This document shows positions 56,101 through 64,000 of a stretch of DNA of 64,000 nt, one piece after another. The position numbers and the translations under genes were made by a program. Positions within the stretch are counted from its first letter, which is position 1, and the number at the start of each line of letters is the position of its first letter. The DNA comes from Atriophallophorus winterbourni (Eukaryota > Platyhelminthes > Trematoda > Plagiorchiida > Microphallidae): positions 1-64,000 of the forward strand of contig JACCGJ010016050.1 in the NCBI GenBank assembly GCA_013407085.1, in the 5' to 3' direction. Under the pieces are notes generated by a model. That model saw only the letters and a program-made list of their open reading frames with translations, searched no databases and was not told where the DNA came from.

Positions 56101-59100
56101 TTTGTTTTGGCGCAGTACGGTATAACGAATCAACCCTCTACCTCTCATAAACAGCTTAACCTGACTGGCTAAACTTGACGATGTTTGCCTGCAGCAATTA
56201 CGTTATTAAGTATATTTGAGTGAATTTGTGTGCTTAACACGTTGATAAAGTATGAGGGTGAAAGCCATATTGAAGCTGTCTTACCAATCACCTGATGTTT
56301 GGATGTGTTAGAAGAGTAAGCTTTTCAACCTTTTTTGTGTACCTTTCCCGTATAGATATGTAGCTTGTTTGTGCGCATTCCGCTTCATTTTGCGCGTCTC
56401 ATTTCACCGTCAGTGCATCACAGCAAGGTGTCGATACGCCTTAATGGTACGACTTGGAAAGCTTCGTACTATTCAACTGACGTGTCTGTTTTATTTTGTT
56501 ATAATGCTACGAAATCGCTGGCACTCAATCTGCTATTTTGCTTTCCAGTCAATGTTGTCATGTCTATTTCTGCGGATAAAACTTCAATTTGATTGCCATG
56601 GTATTTCATTTATAGAATTAGACATCTTGACATTAGCACTGCCAGGGTCTAAGCATTTTTCGGATATATTTAGCCAGTATCACATGTCCATGTAGCAGAA
56701 AACTCGTTTCGCGAGAAACCGCTTGCACTTTCTTGTTTAATAGTTCGTAAGAAATACACACAGCGCTCACCGTACCGTATCCATGCGAACTTGTGTATCT
56801 GGTCTGTCGTCCTTGACCAATTATTTCAAATATTCGTGCTCTTACTTATTTCTATCATTCAAGACCATCCGACTGTAGGGTATTACATCGAGCAACACTA
56901 GCTACCTGCTCTCCTTTTCTATGCTTCCAACAATGCTCACCAAAATTTTCGATTTCCATCATCTTTTAGGTTCGTTCTGCTTTGAAACTCTCTTTGCCTA
57001 ATTCCTTTGCGCCCACCACCGCTACAAACTTTGATAACTCAATCCTTGGTCAACCACCTCTGACTAATGGACTTGATCAGAATTCCGCTCCATTTCTGTC
57101 AAACTCGCAACATCGCTCGTTTTCAAACACTAACCGTTTTGCACTGCCTACCAATATGGGCAACGCAAAACGCATGGATAGACGAGCAGCACTTTTGACT
57201 GCGATTTCGGACTTGCAGAAGAAGCATCAAGTAAGTTCATCCACCTCATATAATGTGGTCATTTTCACTCTTAGTAGCTAGGTAGCCAAATGTCAGTTTT
57301 GCTTGCGATTGACAGCATGTACACCTTACTTAGTATATGTATATTTGGTTTGATCGGTTTGGTCGAGCTTTTATCGATCCCCTTGAGTCTTGCTTGCATT
57401 GCTTATTTAAATGTGCACATTTGTATGTGTGTATGCATAAAATTACAAGCCTGATCCGGGCAAAGTGCCGCACAGTCAAAGACTTCACGGGGGGTTAACA
57501 TTTTGTCCGGTTGTCAAGGCCTAGACAGATAGCAATGGAAATATGGCTCCAGGCTGTATTCACATGCAGCTCACTAACGGTGGCAAATTAATTTAGCATT
57601 GTGTTAGCTGCATAGCACAGAAGTGCTATTAGTGAGAGCGTTGTAGAAAAATTAATCAGTGCGATTCTTTATCCTCCAGTTATTGTCCTTTTTAATCTAT
57701 CAAAAGTGCTCTCATCACAAGAAATGATAGTAATAGTCAAACGCTCCTTTTCCTTGGCGATAACGTTACTATACCTAATTTGAGTGACTTCTTTTTTGAT
57801 AGACCATCTATATGATTTACAGCATATACGAGTTACTCGAATTACAGTTACTTAAATCTTCCTTCCCTTAGTCGTTCTGTTACTTTTGTATGTGGTAATG
57901 CAGCTAATTTGACTTTACGGCGCGTTAACGTCTTACGAAGGCATTCTGTACTACATTCGACATGCGTTTATGTGGTGTTTTAATATCTTGCGTGCTTCAT
58001 TGTTGCCTCGGTAACGTGCTGAATTCACGTTATTGATAATGAGCCGAATGCGAGAGCACGCTTTAGTCTGGTTGCTACCATCTCATTCTGCTTCGGCCGG
58101 TGCAAGCTGGCATTTTCTCAGTTTACGTGATTTCGGCGGTTTGTCAAGATTTCGATTTGTAATTTCACAAAGTTTTTGGGGGGTATGCGTATTTGGTCCC
58201 GCTTCATATTTTCCTCGGTACAATCAAAGATAAAGATTTCTGGCGATCACGATATATCCTATTAGCACTATTATTATTACCAATTTTGCACTAATTAGAC
58301 CTGTTCTGCGTTCATATGTGGGCATAATACCATGCAGTACTTCTGTGCTGTGTGGCTAACACCGTGTTAAAGTGATTGGCCACCAGTAGTGAGCTGCATG
58401 CTGAAACACGCTGGAGTCTCACTACCTTTTCTATTATATTTTATTTCTCGTATCTGTCTAGGTCTGGGCAACCTGGCAGTATCTTAGCCCACGTGCAGTC
58501 TCTAACTGTACGGCACTTTGCCTGGATCAGGCTTGTGCTTTCATACATACATAATACCAAAAGTCAGAATACGCTTTAAATTCACATGCATGTTCGGCAC
58601 CGGTTGTTTCATTACCGCATGCTCCTTTGATGTACATTTTACTCTTCAGAGCATCCAACAACAACTTTTCACTTACCGCAACAATCCAATAATGTGCTCT
58701 CAGCCGCAATATATCGACGTATTTGCCGAGCTTCAGGCCCAGTTGCAGCAGCTAGAAACTCAGCTGAAAATTAAGCAAGACCAATTGAGTTTGTTGTACT
58801 CACAAGAATCTCGCCAGAGTAGCAGCATGTTCCCGGACAACGCATCGCAATTCTTACCCAATTCTGCCGGTTTGTCACGCTTCTCCCAAGATCACTTGGT
58901 GCAACAGCTAATGGATTTGCGTGTTGATCCAGGTGAGTGTGATCAATATTCCCGCGACATCGCTTTCAACTATTCATTTTTTGTGCCCGTGTCATTTTCT
59001 AGTTTGCACTGTGTGTATGGTGGCAACTTGTGATATTTTAGCATGTGCACATGAAAGTGACCTTCCGTTATTTCGCTCCATACTGCTGGTCGAGCAGTCG

Positions 59101-62100
59101 GGATTGCCGCGACTTAATGATTGTGGAACTTACTCCCTGTGGTCATGTCAAATAAAGAAATTCTGTATTTCACACCCGTTGTCTGCTGGAATTGCTGCAC
59201 TAAGTGGCTATATAGTATCGGGACCAGCAATGTGCAATCGTGCAGCATTTCTGTGCTGTACGGCGAACATCGTGCTAAATTGATTGGTCAACGTTCGTGA
59301 GCTGCATGGTGAAATACGCTGTAGTCTCACTACTATTTCTATTTCTACTCGCCCCCTCATATCTGTCTAGGCCTGAGCAACCCGACAGTATCTTAGCCCA
59401 CGTACAGTCTCGGACTGTGCCGCACTTTGCCTGGATCATGCTTGTGCTTTCATACATACATACATCGGTACCAGCTATCTGTCGGATATGCAATCATGCT
59501 GTGTTGTGTAGATAACAGCGTGGTAAATTGGTTTATCAACCGTGGTGACTGTATCCGGAAACACGCCGGAGTCTCACTTGCATTTTATGTGACGACTCTT
59601 ATTTTCAAAAAGCTAAGGACTGGCGTATTTTCCCCACGCTGGAAGAAATGTCCTGGTGGCCACTCATGTGGGCGAAAAGGCGCTGCACTCGGCTAACGAG
59701 AAAATATTCGTTGGTCTGAGTGAGGTTCAAAAGATAAACCTTTTCGATGTGCAGAAACCTTCTGTGATTTTGCTGCATACTTATGTCTGCAGACCAATCT
59801 TTTTCATCGTCTCGCAGTTTTCTGTTGTTTTCATCATCATTTTGTACCTAACATGATTGTGATTTCATGCACACGTCCTAATCAAGAAAGCCTGAGGCGC
59901 GACCGGGAGTCTTGGTGGAAAGAACTTGCTCAGGAGACGGAAAGAGCATCAGCTACGGGTAACATGCGAAAGTTCTACCAATGGATTAGTGTTTGTGGAC
60001 CTAAGCCACAAGATCTGACTGAATCCATCCTCGAGGTTGTCGGTTCGCGCATGACGAACCTTCATTGGCGTTTCCAAAGTAGTTTAATACCACCGATATT
60101 CAACACTCTCGATTGCAATGGACATTGTCAAAGAAACACAGGAAGAACTTCCGTCTTTAGAATTGCACAATGCGCTTGTCCCGTTTGGTAAGATACTGGT
60201 TGTCATCCTTCTCTGACTTACCACAATTCAAGAGGACATATTCCGCCAGGAGCAATCTGAGTATAGGCTAGGTCGTTGTGGCGTAGACCTGATCTTCATT
60301 CTGCGTCGGTTGCTAGCATACCAACATCTGTATCGGCTCTCAACCATAGTGGTGGTCCGCACTATTGAACTTCTTACTTCGCAGTGAACTCCCACCGAAG
60401 TAATTCGCCATCGTGAGGGAAGGTTAGGCGCACGGTAGCCTACCATTCAACACCACTGTAGCTGTGAGACAACTGTCCAATCCCCCAGTTTGGCGTATTA
60501 TGTAACTGCATTATGCTGCTGATATTGCCTTATTATATTATTATTATTACACAAGTCTTTACAGACGATGTGCCAACAAGTATACCATGAAGAGGGTACA
60601 GGATGAAAAAATAATGTAGGTTCCATGGTTCTTGTTGAAGGCGACATACTTATTATTATTATATTTGCACAATCTGATACAGATATAGTGCCGTTCAACA
60701 TAAACAATGAGATGTACAATGCGAGAAGGGGGGGTACAAAGCGTTGTCATCGTTGAACGTAGGCATGATACTACCCGGTTGCCTACACCGAAGTAGGGGG
60801 TTGGCTTAGGGGACCCCACCCGGAGCCTTTGACTCAAAAGTCTAGCCGCAAGGCAGCGGGTTTTTTTCCTTCACGAGAGCCGGTGACCATTTTGAAGGTT
60901 CTTGCGCCTCTCTTGAAGTGCCTCGGCGATGGTTCGAGTACGCCTCTCTAGCCTTTGCACGACCAGGTGCAACCTGCAATGCAGCAAGGATTTTCCCTCA
61001 GGGTTCACTCCCGAAGCCTTTCCCGCAATCGGGTATGCCGCAAGGCAGCGGAGGTTTGGAATAAGGGTTTTCCTTCCCTTAGATGGACTGCCCTCCCAGG
61101 CTGACGAGCTCCATCTACCCGGAGCAAACTGGTTTTGAGGCGCCAGTCATCCGCCTTCGCCCCTTCTCCTGTCAGTAGAAGCAGTTCCGCCACGTGCAGG
61201 CCAGGAGCTGGGCTTTGGTTGTCAGAGGCTGTTTGAGACGCACGCCATATGGGAGCATTTTATAGACAGTGGGAGCTCATCCACACTGCCGCTCGGCCGT
61301 GACAACCGGGTGAAGACCCAACAGGCCTTGAGTATTAGGGCAGTGGATGCATGTAAATATGGACTATTTTCACCACTGAAGTGTATGTATGTATGTATGA
61401 AAGAGCAGGCCCGATCCAGGCAAAGTGCGGCACAGTCAGAGACTGCACGTGGGCAAGATGCTGTCAGGTTGCGCAAGCCTAGACAGATGAGGAAGAAGTG
61501 TAAACTGCTCCTTCAGAACTTGTCAGGGCAACTGCCACACTTTACGTTAAAATAATCTTGTTCTCGATCATGTCGAACAGTTCAATTACCTAGATAGTTT
61601 GATGGTTGCTGGGGTAGGATAATGAAGGAAATCACGTCCGTAATCGCTACGACCAGATTGGTATTTACCGGACTTGAATGGCTCTGAATAGACGTGAATT
61701 AAGCTTGAACCGAAAGGAAAGATCTATTCAACCTCGCTAAGGACAGCATTACTTCACGTGGACGTATGTTGAACAGTTCGCGCAGATGTTATAAGTCTGA
61801 AGACTCTTCGACCAACCATGTTAATAAGAATTGCTCGTTTTCGGTGTCAACAGCATGTTTGCAGCTCTGAAAGGTATGAGAGCACAATCCTGATCCGGGG
61901 AGGGTGCCGCACAGTCAGAGACTACATGTGGGCTAGCATACTGTCAGATTGCCCAGGCCTAGACAGATATGAGGGGAAATGAAATGGTAGCATGCAGCTC
62001 ACTACCGTTGGCCAATCGATTTAGCACGATGTTGGCCGCACACAACAGATAGGCTGCATGATTGCACATGCAATTCTGTTTCGTCCCAGATAGCAATGGC

Positions 62101-63263
62101 AGTAACCTTCATCTATTTACCGACGTTGTCTTCGCTTGCTGGGACACGTCTTGCACCTAAAAACCATACGGTTGTCACGCTGGGCGCTCTTTTTGCCAGA
62201 TAGCACTGACCGAAAAATGTGACTGGGGCGAGCCACTAACTTTGAAAACTGGCCTAAAAGGCTTACTTCTGATCTAGCCAAAGTTGGGCGATCTCGCTTA
62301 CCTGCGAGAGAAGAGAGTGTATGAATCGGCCCATTGGCAACGATGACAATGAAGCGGCATCAATTGAAATAAGTGCGTCATTTCTATTTACCCCTGACAT
62401 TTTCATTTCTATTTTCTTTCTCATATTTGTCTAGGCTTGGGCAACCTGACAGTATTTTAGCCCGCATGTGGCCCATGACTGCGGCACTATATCGTACATA
62501 CATACCCCTGTCATTAACGTTTTCGGTGACTATGAACATACATACGTACATATCCTGTTCTAACTGTCGTTTCTGTTTCTACAATAATTTATTGGTTTGT
62601 TTTCCGCAGAGATGGAGAGCTTTAAAGATTTTCCCAAGATTGGCGTGTGGAATCCTTCCGGTAAAGACTCGCTTGGTAATTATGATAATCGAATGCCGCG
62701 TTCAGACGGCGCAGGTGAGTAATTTCAAAACTGTTCTACTTCGCATCGTGTGTTCAACCATCATTTTTCAATTCAGAACATGATTTCTGTTTCATTACAA
62801 TCTTCTGTCTCCACGCATTATATTCCGTTTACACTTTCTTGAACCAGGTTCATCTAACTTGAAGTCAAACGGTGCATCCTGGAACACCGGTCGCTGGAAT
62901 TCTGCTCTTCGGAATCGTCAATCAAATCGTCCACCAAATGGTCGTCCTTTCATGGATGATGCATCGCCGCTTGTTCCTGACATGATTGGATCTGGTCAAT
63001 GGCTTTTGATTCACCTCAACTTGACCAACACTAGCATTTATTCGTTGCGCAATTTATTATCCCAATTCGGGTTGACTACTTTTCATTTACTCGGTCCAAT
63101 GTCTGCTGCTGCTGGTCCAGATAGCAATGGCAATACCTCAGCTGTACTCGCTCATATACAATCGTCCGAATTAGCTGTCCAATTGATTCGTTCTACCGGC
63201 GATCGCTTAACCATCGAACCTATTTCAGAAACCGAGGCGATGAAGCAGCTACATTCATCAAAG
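50041..63263 (+). CDS. GW182: GW182/TNRC6-family protein, nine exons, partial at both ends
   Basis: Nine exons with consensus splice sites join in compatible phases into 818 codons without a stop. Domain order: Trp motifs spaced through acidic/Ser-rich sequence (NSWNAVG, EGWGSIPVDQSTPWE, TGTGIWELHYNRG), a UBA domain, a Pro/Ser linker, a Q-rich coiled coil, a short Trp-containing exon and an RRM. This is the GW182 architecture. GW182 proteins bind Argonaute through Trp motifs and recruit deadenylases (CCR4-NOT, PAN2-PAN3) to silence miRNA targets in the cytoplasm. The N-terminal start and the end of the silencing domain are not in view. Introns are loaded with R1, R2 and RTE repeats. Confidence 0.92.
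50276..50620 (+). CDS. GW182: GW182 exon B (Trp motifs)
   Basis: ATTAG|ATAATAG to CCACGA|GTAAGT, phases 1 to 1. It has four Trp motifs: NSWNAVG, SSIWSNSD, AAPWSISS and ESSWMPA, in Ser/Asp/Gly-rich disordered sequence. Such motifs insert into Argonaute PIWI Trp pockets or bind CCR4-NOT in known GW182 proteins. Confidence 0.85.
50693..51058 (+). CDS. GW182: GW182 exon C (conserved GWG and TGTGIWE motifs)
   Basis: CATTGCAG|GCCACC to GCAA|GTATGT, phases 1 to 1. It contains EGWGSIPVDQSTPWEI and TGTGIWELHYNRG, which match the two most conserved boxes of the animal GW182 N-terminal region (W-G..PVDQ.TPW and NGTG.WE types), and ETNVWKNEV. This exon gives the firmest family assignment. Confidence 0.9.
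51147..51380 (+). repeat. R1 repeat, full form
   Basis: Module beta (ATCGTGCAGCATTTCTGTGC, GTAGTGAGCTG) is followed by the core (ACATCTGTCTAGGCCTAGGC) and tail. The tail runs straight into a reversed degenerate copy at 51368-51470, making an inverted pair. Confidence 0.8.
51368..51470 (-). repeat. R1 repeat, short form, degenerate
   Basis: CAGTGCCGCATTTAGAAACT and CAGGCTGCCCAATTATAGTC match the R1 core in reverse, tail to tail with the previous copy. Confidence 0.6.
51490..52085. other. Intron sequence, nothing recognised
   Basis: The frames here carry no family motifs and show no match to repeats elsewhere in the window. Confidence 0.45.
52317..52505 (+). repeat. R1 repeat, 3'-truncated
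   Basis: GATGTGCAATCGTGCAGCAT through CAGCCCACGTGCAGTCTCTG; it ends without the CATA tail inside the RTE relic. Confidence 0.8.
53236..53436 (+). repeat. R1 repeat, full form, inside RTE relic
   Basis: GTGCATTCGTGCAGCATTTC to GGCTTGTGCTTTCATTCATG. The RTE frame continues on both sides, with imperfect flanking copies of CATTATG/CATGATG that may be the target duplication. Confidence 0.8.
53634..53682 (-). repeat. R1 repeat, tail end only
   Basis: GTATGTATGAAATCGCATGC and CCTGATCCAGGCAAAATGCC: the terminal 50 bases in reverse. Confidence 0.7.
53695..54240 (+). repeat. R2 repeat copy 1
   Basis: Matches 60840-61310 in blocks: CCGAAGCCTTTCCC, CCGCAAGGCAGCGGA, GGCGCCAGTCA, TCGCC..TTCTCCTGT, GAGACGCGCGCCAT. 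About 450-500 bp, GC-rich. The class is unknown; it may be an RTE 5' region or a SINE. Confidence 0.6.
54244..54452 (-). repeat. R1 repeat, full form
   Basis: CCGCACAGTTAAAGACTGCA to TTGCACATCCGTG, with both modules in reverse. Confidence 0.85.
54856..55067 (+). CDS. GW182: GW182 exon D (Trp motifs)
   Basis: GTTTAG|AATTCT to GAAC|GTGAGA, phases 1 to 0. Trp motifs: FWNARPV, ASNWSSDN, GDIWDDV, RSTWHTPSS. It follows a 3.8-kb intron full of R1, RTE and R2. Confidence 0.85.
55603..55628. other. Perfect 10-bp stem hairpin in a GW182 intron
   Basis: GAAGGCTCTT-GTTTCT-AAGAGCCTTC. Flanks do not extend the stem, so it is shorter than a pre-miRNA. Confidence 0.5.
55758..56084 (+). CDS. GW182: GW182 exon E (UBA domain)
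   Basis: CTGCAG|GAATGC to AACAG|GTTTGT, both phase 0. NPSELVKRLLMQGFKKED followed by NIALVQSNMNPEEALNEL is a three-helix UBA domain as in metazoan GW182. The rest is Ser/Pro-rich (PPSHSLMLPPLGSTSNPPPH). Confidence 0.9.
56970..57230 (+). CDS. GW182: GW182 exon F (linker)
   Basis: CTTTTAG|GTTCGT to CATCAA|GTAAGT, both phase 0. An Asn/Pro/Ser-rich linker ending in a helix (MDRRAALLTAISDLQKKHQ) that leads into the Q-rich exon. Confidence 0.85.
57424..57628 (-). repeat. R1 repeat, full form, diverged
   Basis: GCCTGATCCGGGCAAAGTGC, then TCAAGGCCTAGACAGATAGC and GTGTTAGCTGCATAGCACAG. Confidence 0.8.
57985..58145 (+). repeat. R1 repeat, highly degraded
   Basis: GCGAGAGCACGCTTTAGTCT and the following TCTCATTCTGCTTCGGCCGG keep the order of module beta and core but with many changes. 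Confidence 0.45.
58331..58556 (+). repeat. R1 repeat, full form with terminal hairpin and CATA tail
   Basis: CATGCAGTACTTCTGTGCTG to TGCTTTCATACATACATAAT. The hairpin GCCTG-GAT-CAGGC at 58520-58532 precedes the tail. Exon G lies 94 bases downstream. Confidence 0.88.
58650..58932 (+). CDS. GW182: GW182 exon G (Q-rich coiled coil)
   Basis: CTTCAG|AGCATC to CCAG|GTGAGT, phases 0 to 1. FAELQAQLQQLETQLKIKQD and QLSLLYSQESRQSSS form a Gln-rich coiled coil, then SQDHLVQQLMDLRVDP. The position between UBA and RRM matches the Q-rich region of GW182. Confidence 0.9.
59228..59466 (+). repeat. R1 repeat, full form
   Basis: GCAATGTGCAATCGTGCAGC to CTTTCATACATACATACATC, both modules and tail. Confidence 0.88.
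59485..59590 (+). repeat. R1 module beta only
   Basis: AATCATGCTGTGTTGTGTAG and AACACGCCGGAGTCTCACTT, the 5' half of R1 without the core. Confidence 0.65.
59868..60200 (+). mobile_element. RTE-like LINE linker relic
   Basis: The plus strand reads ESLRRDRESWWKELAQETER then ATGNMRKFYQWISVCGPKPQ, the conserved segment between endonuclease and RT in RTE/SR2-type LINEs. No RT follows directly. Confidence 0.75.
60228..60780. other. Intron sequence, nothing recognised
   Basis: Low-information frames and TTATTATTATTA-type runs near 60535-60550 and 60645-60660. No motif. Confidence 0.4.
60780..61310 (+). repeat. R2 repeat copy 2
   Basis: CCCGAAGCCTTTCCCGCAAT, GCCGCAAGGCAGCGGAGGTT, GAGGCGCCAGTCATCCGCCT and TTGAGACGCACGCCATAT align with copy 1 at 53695 in the same order. 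Confidence 0.6.
61384..61490 (-). repeat. R1 repeat, short form
   Basis: GTATGTATGTATGAAAGAGC to AAGCCTAGACAGATGAG, including the tail repeat GTATGTATGTATG. Confidence 0.85.
61560..62340 (+). mobile_element. RTE-like LINE C-terminal relic split by R1
   Basis: Bases 61567-61870 translate with breaks to the FNYLD..ISSVIATTRLVFTGL and DVN-type RTE thumb. Bases 62100-62330 give LRWLGHVLHL-like text, then SRWALFLPDSTDRKMWLGRA and LTSDLAKVGRSRLPA, the C-terminal box of RTE elements. R1 sits between at 61872-62076. Confidence 0.7.
61872..62076 (-). repeat. R1 repeat, full form
   Basis: GGTATGAGAGCACAATCCTG to CATGATTGCACATGCA, with both modules in reverse inside the RTE relic. Confidence 0.85.
62405..62515 (+). 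repeat. R1 repeat, short form, diverged
   Basis: CATATTTGTCTAGGCTTGGG to ATCGTACATACATACC, with the middle shortened. Confidence 0.75.
62610..62714 (+). CDS. GW182: GW182 exon H (short Trp exon)
   Basis: CCGCAG|AGATGG to CGCAG|GTGAGT, phases 1 to 1. It encodes EMESFKDFPKIGVWNPSGKD then SLGNYDNRMPRSDGAG. In vertebrate TNRC6 the PABP-binding PAM2 motif (a F-x-P-G-V-P-W type) lies in this interval. F..FPKIGVWNP could be a diverged counterpart, but this is inference. Confidence 0.8.
62848..63263 (+). CDS. GW182: GW182 exon I (RRM)
   Basis: AACCAG|GTTCAT to AAAG|GTTAGT, phases 1 to 0. Trp motif GASWNTGRWNSAL, then RRM: GQWLLIHLNLTNTSIYSLRN, LLSQFGLTTFHLL, SAVLAHIQSSELAVQLIRST, LTIEPISETEAMKQL. 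GW182 RRMs are known not to bind RNA in the usual way; no aromatic RNP1 signature is seen here. Exons after 63263 are outside the window or hidden by repeats. Confidence 0.9.
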
Positions 63264-63355
63264 GTTAGTAACCGATACGGCTGTTATCACTTTCCGTCAG
63301 TGTGTTCACCCACGATTTGGGATGCCAAGTTTTGTTATGATCAGTGCTATTCAAT

Positions 63356-63546
63356 TTGTGCACACGGATGTGCAATCGTGCTGTGCGGCTAGCACCGTGC
63401 TAAATTGATTGGCCAGCGCTGCATGCTGAAACAGGCCGGAGTCTCACTACCATTTCCTGTTCGTTTTTCTTCCTCAAATCTGTCTAGGCCTGGGCAACCT
63501 GACCATATCTTAGCCCACGTACAGTCCTGGACTGTGCGGCACAGTC
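63356..63546 (+). repeat. R1 repeat, full form
   Basis: TGTGCACACGGATGTGCAAT to TGGACTGTGCGGCACAGTC; the tail is missing. Confidence 0.82.
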
Positions 63547-63751
63547 AGAAAAACAAAGTTTGCAATGAATCGGTTTGATCAGATGTTTGGTAATGTTACG
63601 CTTCTGACACAGAAGCTTCGTCAGACGATGGATACCCGTACGGACAGAGTTCAGCTTAAAATTGCATTTGCATGGCTTTGCTACCAAAGCTACGCTAGGA
63701 ACTACGATGAAGTCTCCGAACGTACATTACTGTTGTCATCCACATATCTGT

Positions 63752-63962
63752 CTGTATGAAAATCACCAGTCTTATCCAGGCAAAGTGCCGCACAGTCCAG
63801 GACTGTACGTGGGCTAAGATACTGTCAGGTGGGCCAGGCCTAGACAGATATAGGACATGAGACTCCAGCGTGTATTCGCATGCAGCTCACTACCGGTGGC
63901 AAATCAATTTAGCACGGTGTTAGCTCTACAGCACAGAAGTGCTGCACGATTGCACATCCGTG
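63752..63962 (-). repeat. R1 repeat, full form
   Basis: CTTATCCAGGCAAAGTGCCG to GATTGCACATCCGTGC, in reverse. A further plus-strand R1 core begins at 63967 (ATATCTGTCTAGGTCTGGGC) and runs off the window. Confidence 0.85.
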
Positions 63963-64000
63963 CTACATATCTGTCTAGGTCTGGGCAACATTATAGTATC

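Noticed and set aside
58033..58233. A short plus-strand frame (66 codons) as an exon
   Set aside because: It overlaps a degraded R1 copy and is not needed for phase between exons F and G.
51147..63962. Regularly repeated R1 units as a CRISPR-like or satellite array
   Set aside because: Spacing is irregular, copies are in both orientations and they are separated by exons and unrelated DNA. They are dispersed repeats.

Overview
The window looks like a piece of an invertebrate nuclear genome, most likely a flatworm and probably a digenean fluke. The reasons are a split GW182/TNRC6-type gene with long repeat-filled introns, abundant CR1-like and RTE-like LINEs, BEL/Pao and Gypsy LTR retrotransposons, a hAT DNA transposon and dispersed SINE-like repeats. 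There are no prokaryotic gene arrays, tRNAs, rRNAs or CRISPR arrays. The species cannot be fixed from sequence alone.

Bases 1-48,500 are almost entirely transposable elements, mostly broken. From 1 to 13.7 kb lie several CR1-like LINE copies: a relic at 1-2310; LINE-A on the minus strand at 3925-8339, split by antiparallel LINE-B; and two 5'-truncated minus-strand copies. Small repeats sit between them. From 13.7 to 17.1 kb there is a relic BEL/Pao element (family B) joined to a plus-strand LINE fragment. This composite recurs at 29.2-30.8 kb at roughly 98% identity by eye.

Between these copies lies LINE-C (minus, about 17.1-29.1 kb). It is split by a hAT element (19375-22113; 15-bp inverted ends, 8-bp target duplication) that itself holds a solo Gypsy-type LTR, and by a BEL/Pao element (23493-28074; 5-bp target duplication). 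From 33.5 to 48.2 kb a minus-strand Gypsy (Gypsy-2) was split by LINE-D. LINE-D was in turn hit by a solo BEL LTR (36378-36951), a complete plus-strand Gypsy (38047-42399) and an internally deleted BEL/Pao (43277-45407). Target-site duplications let most of this order be read directly.

From 50.0 kb to the end lies the one cellular gene I can support: nine internal exons (50041-63263, plus strand, phases all compatible, 818 codons) of a GW182-family protein. The visible parts are GW/WG motifs, a UBA domain, a Q-rich coiled coil and an RRM. GW182 proteins link Argonaute to deadenylases in miRNA silencing. Its introns carry about 15 copies of a short SINE-like repeat (R1), two copies of a second repeat (R2) and decayed RTE LINEs. 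Both ends of the gene are missing: no convincing first exon is seen, and the 3' end runs past the window.

The most notable signals are the nested insertion record, a hAT element that keeps DNA-binding and dimerisation segments but lacks its catalytic core, an in-frame deletion derivative of BEL/Pao, and R1. Several unrelated LINE 3' ends, and R1, share a small hairpin just before a simple-repeat tail, with one compensatory base change.
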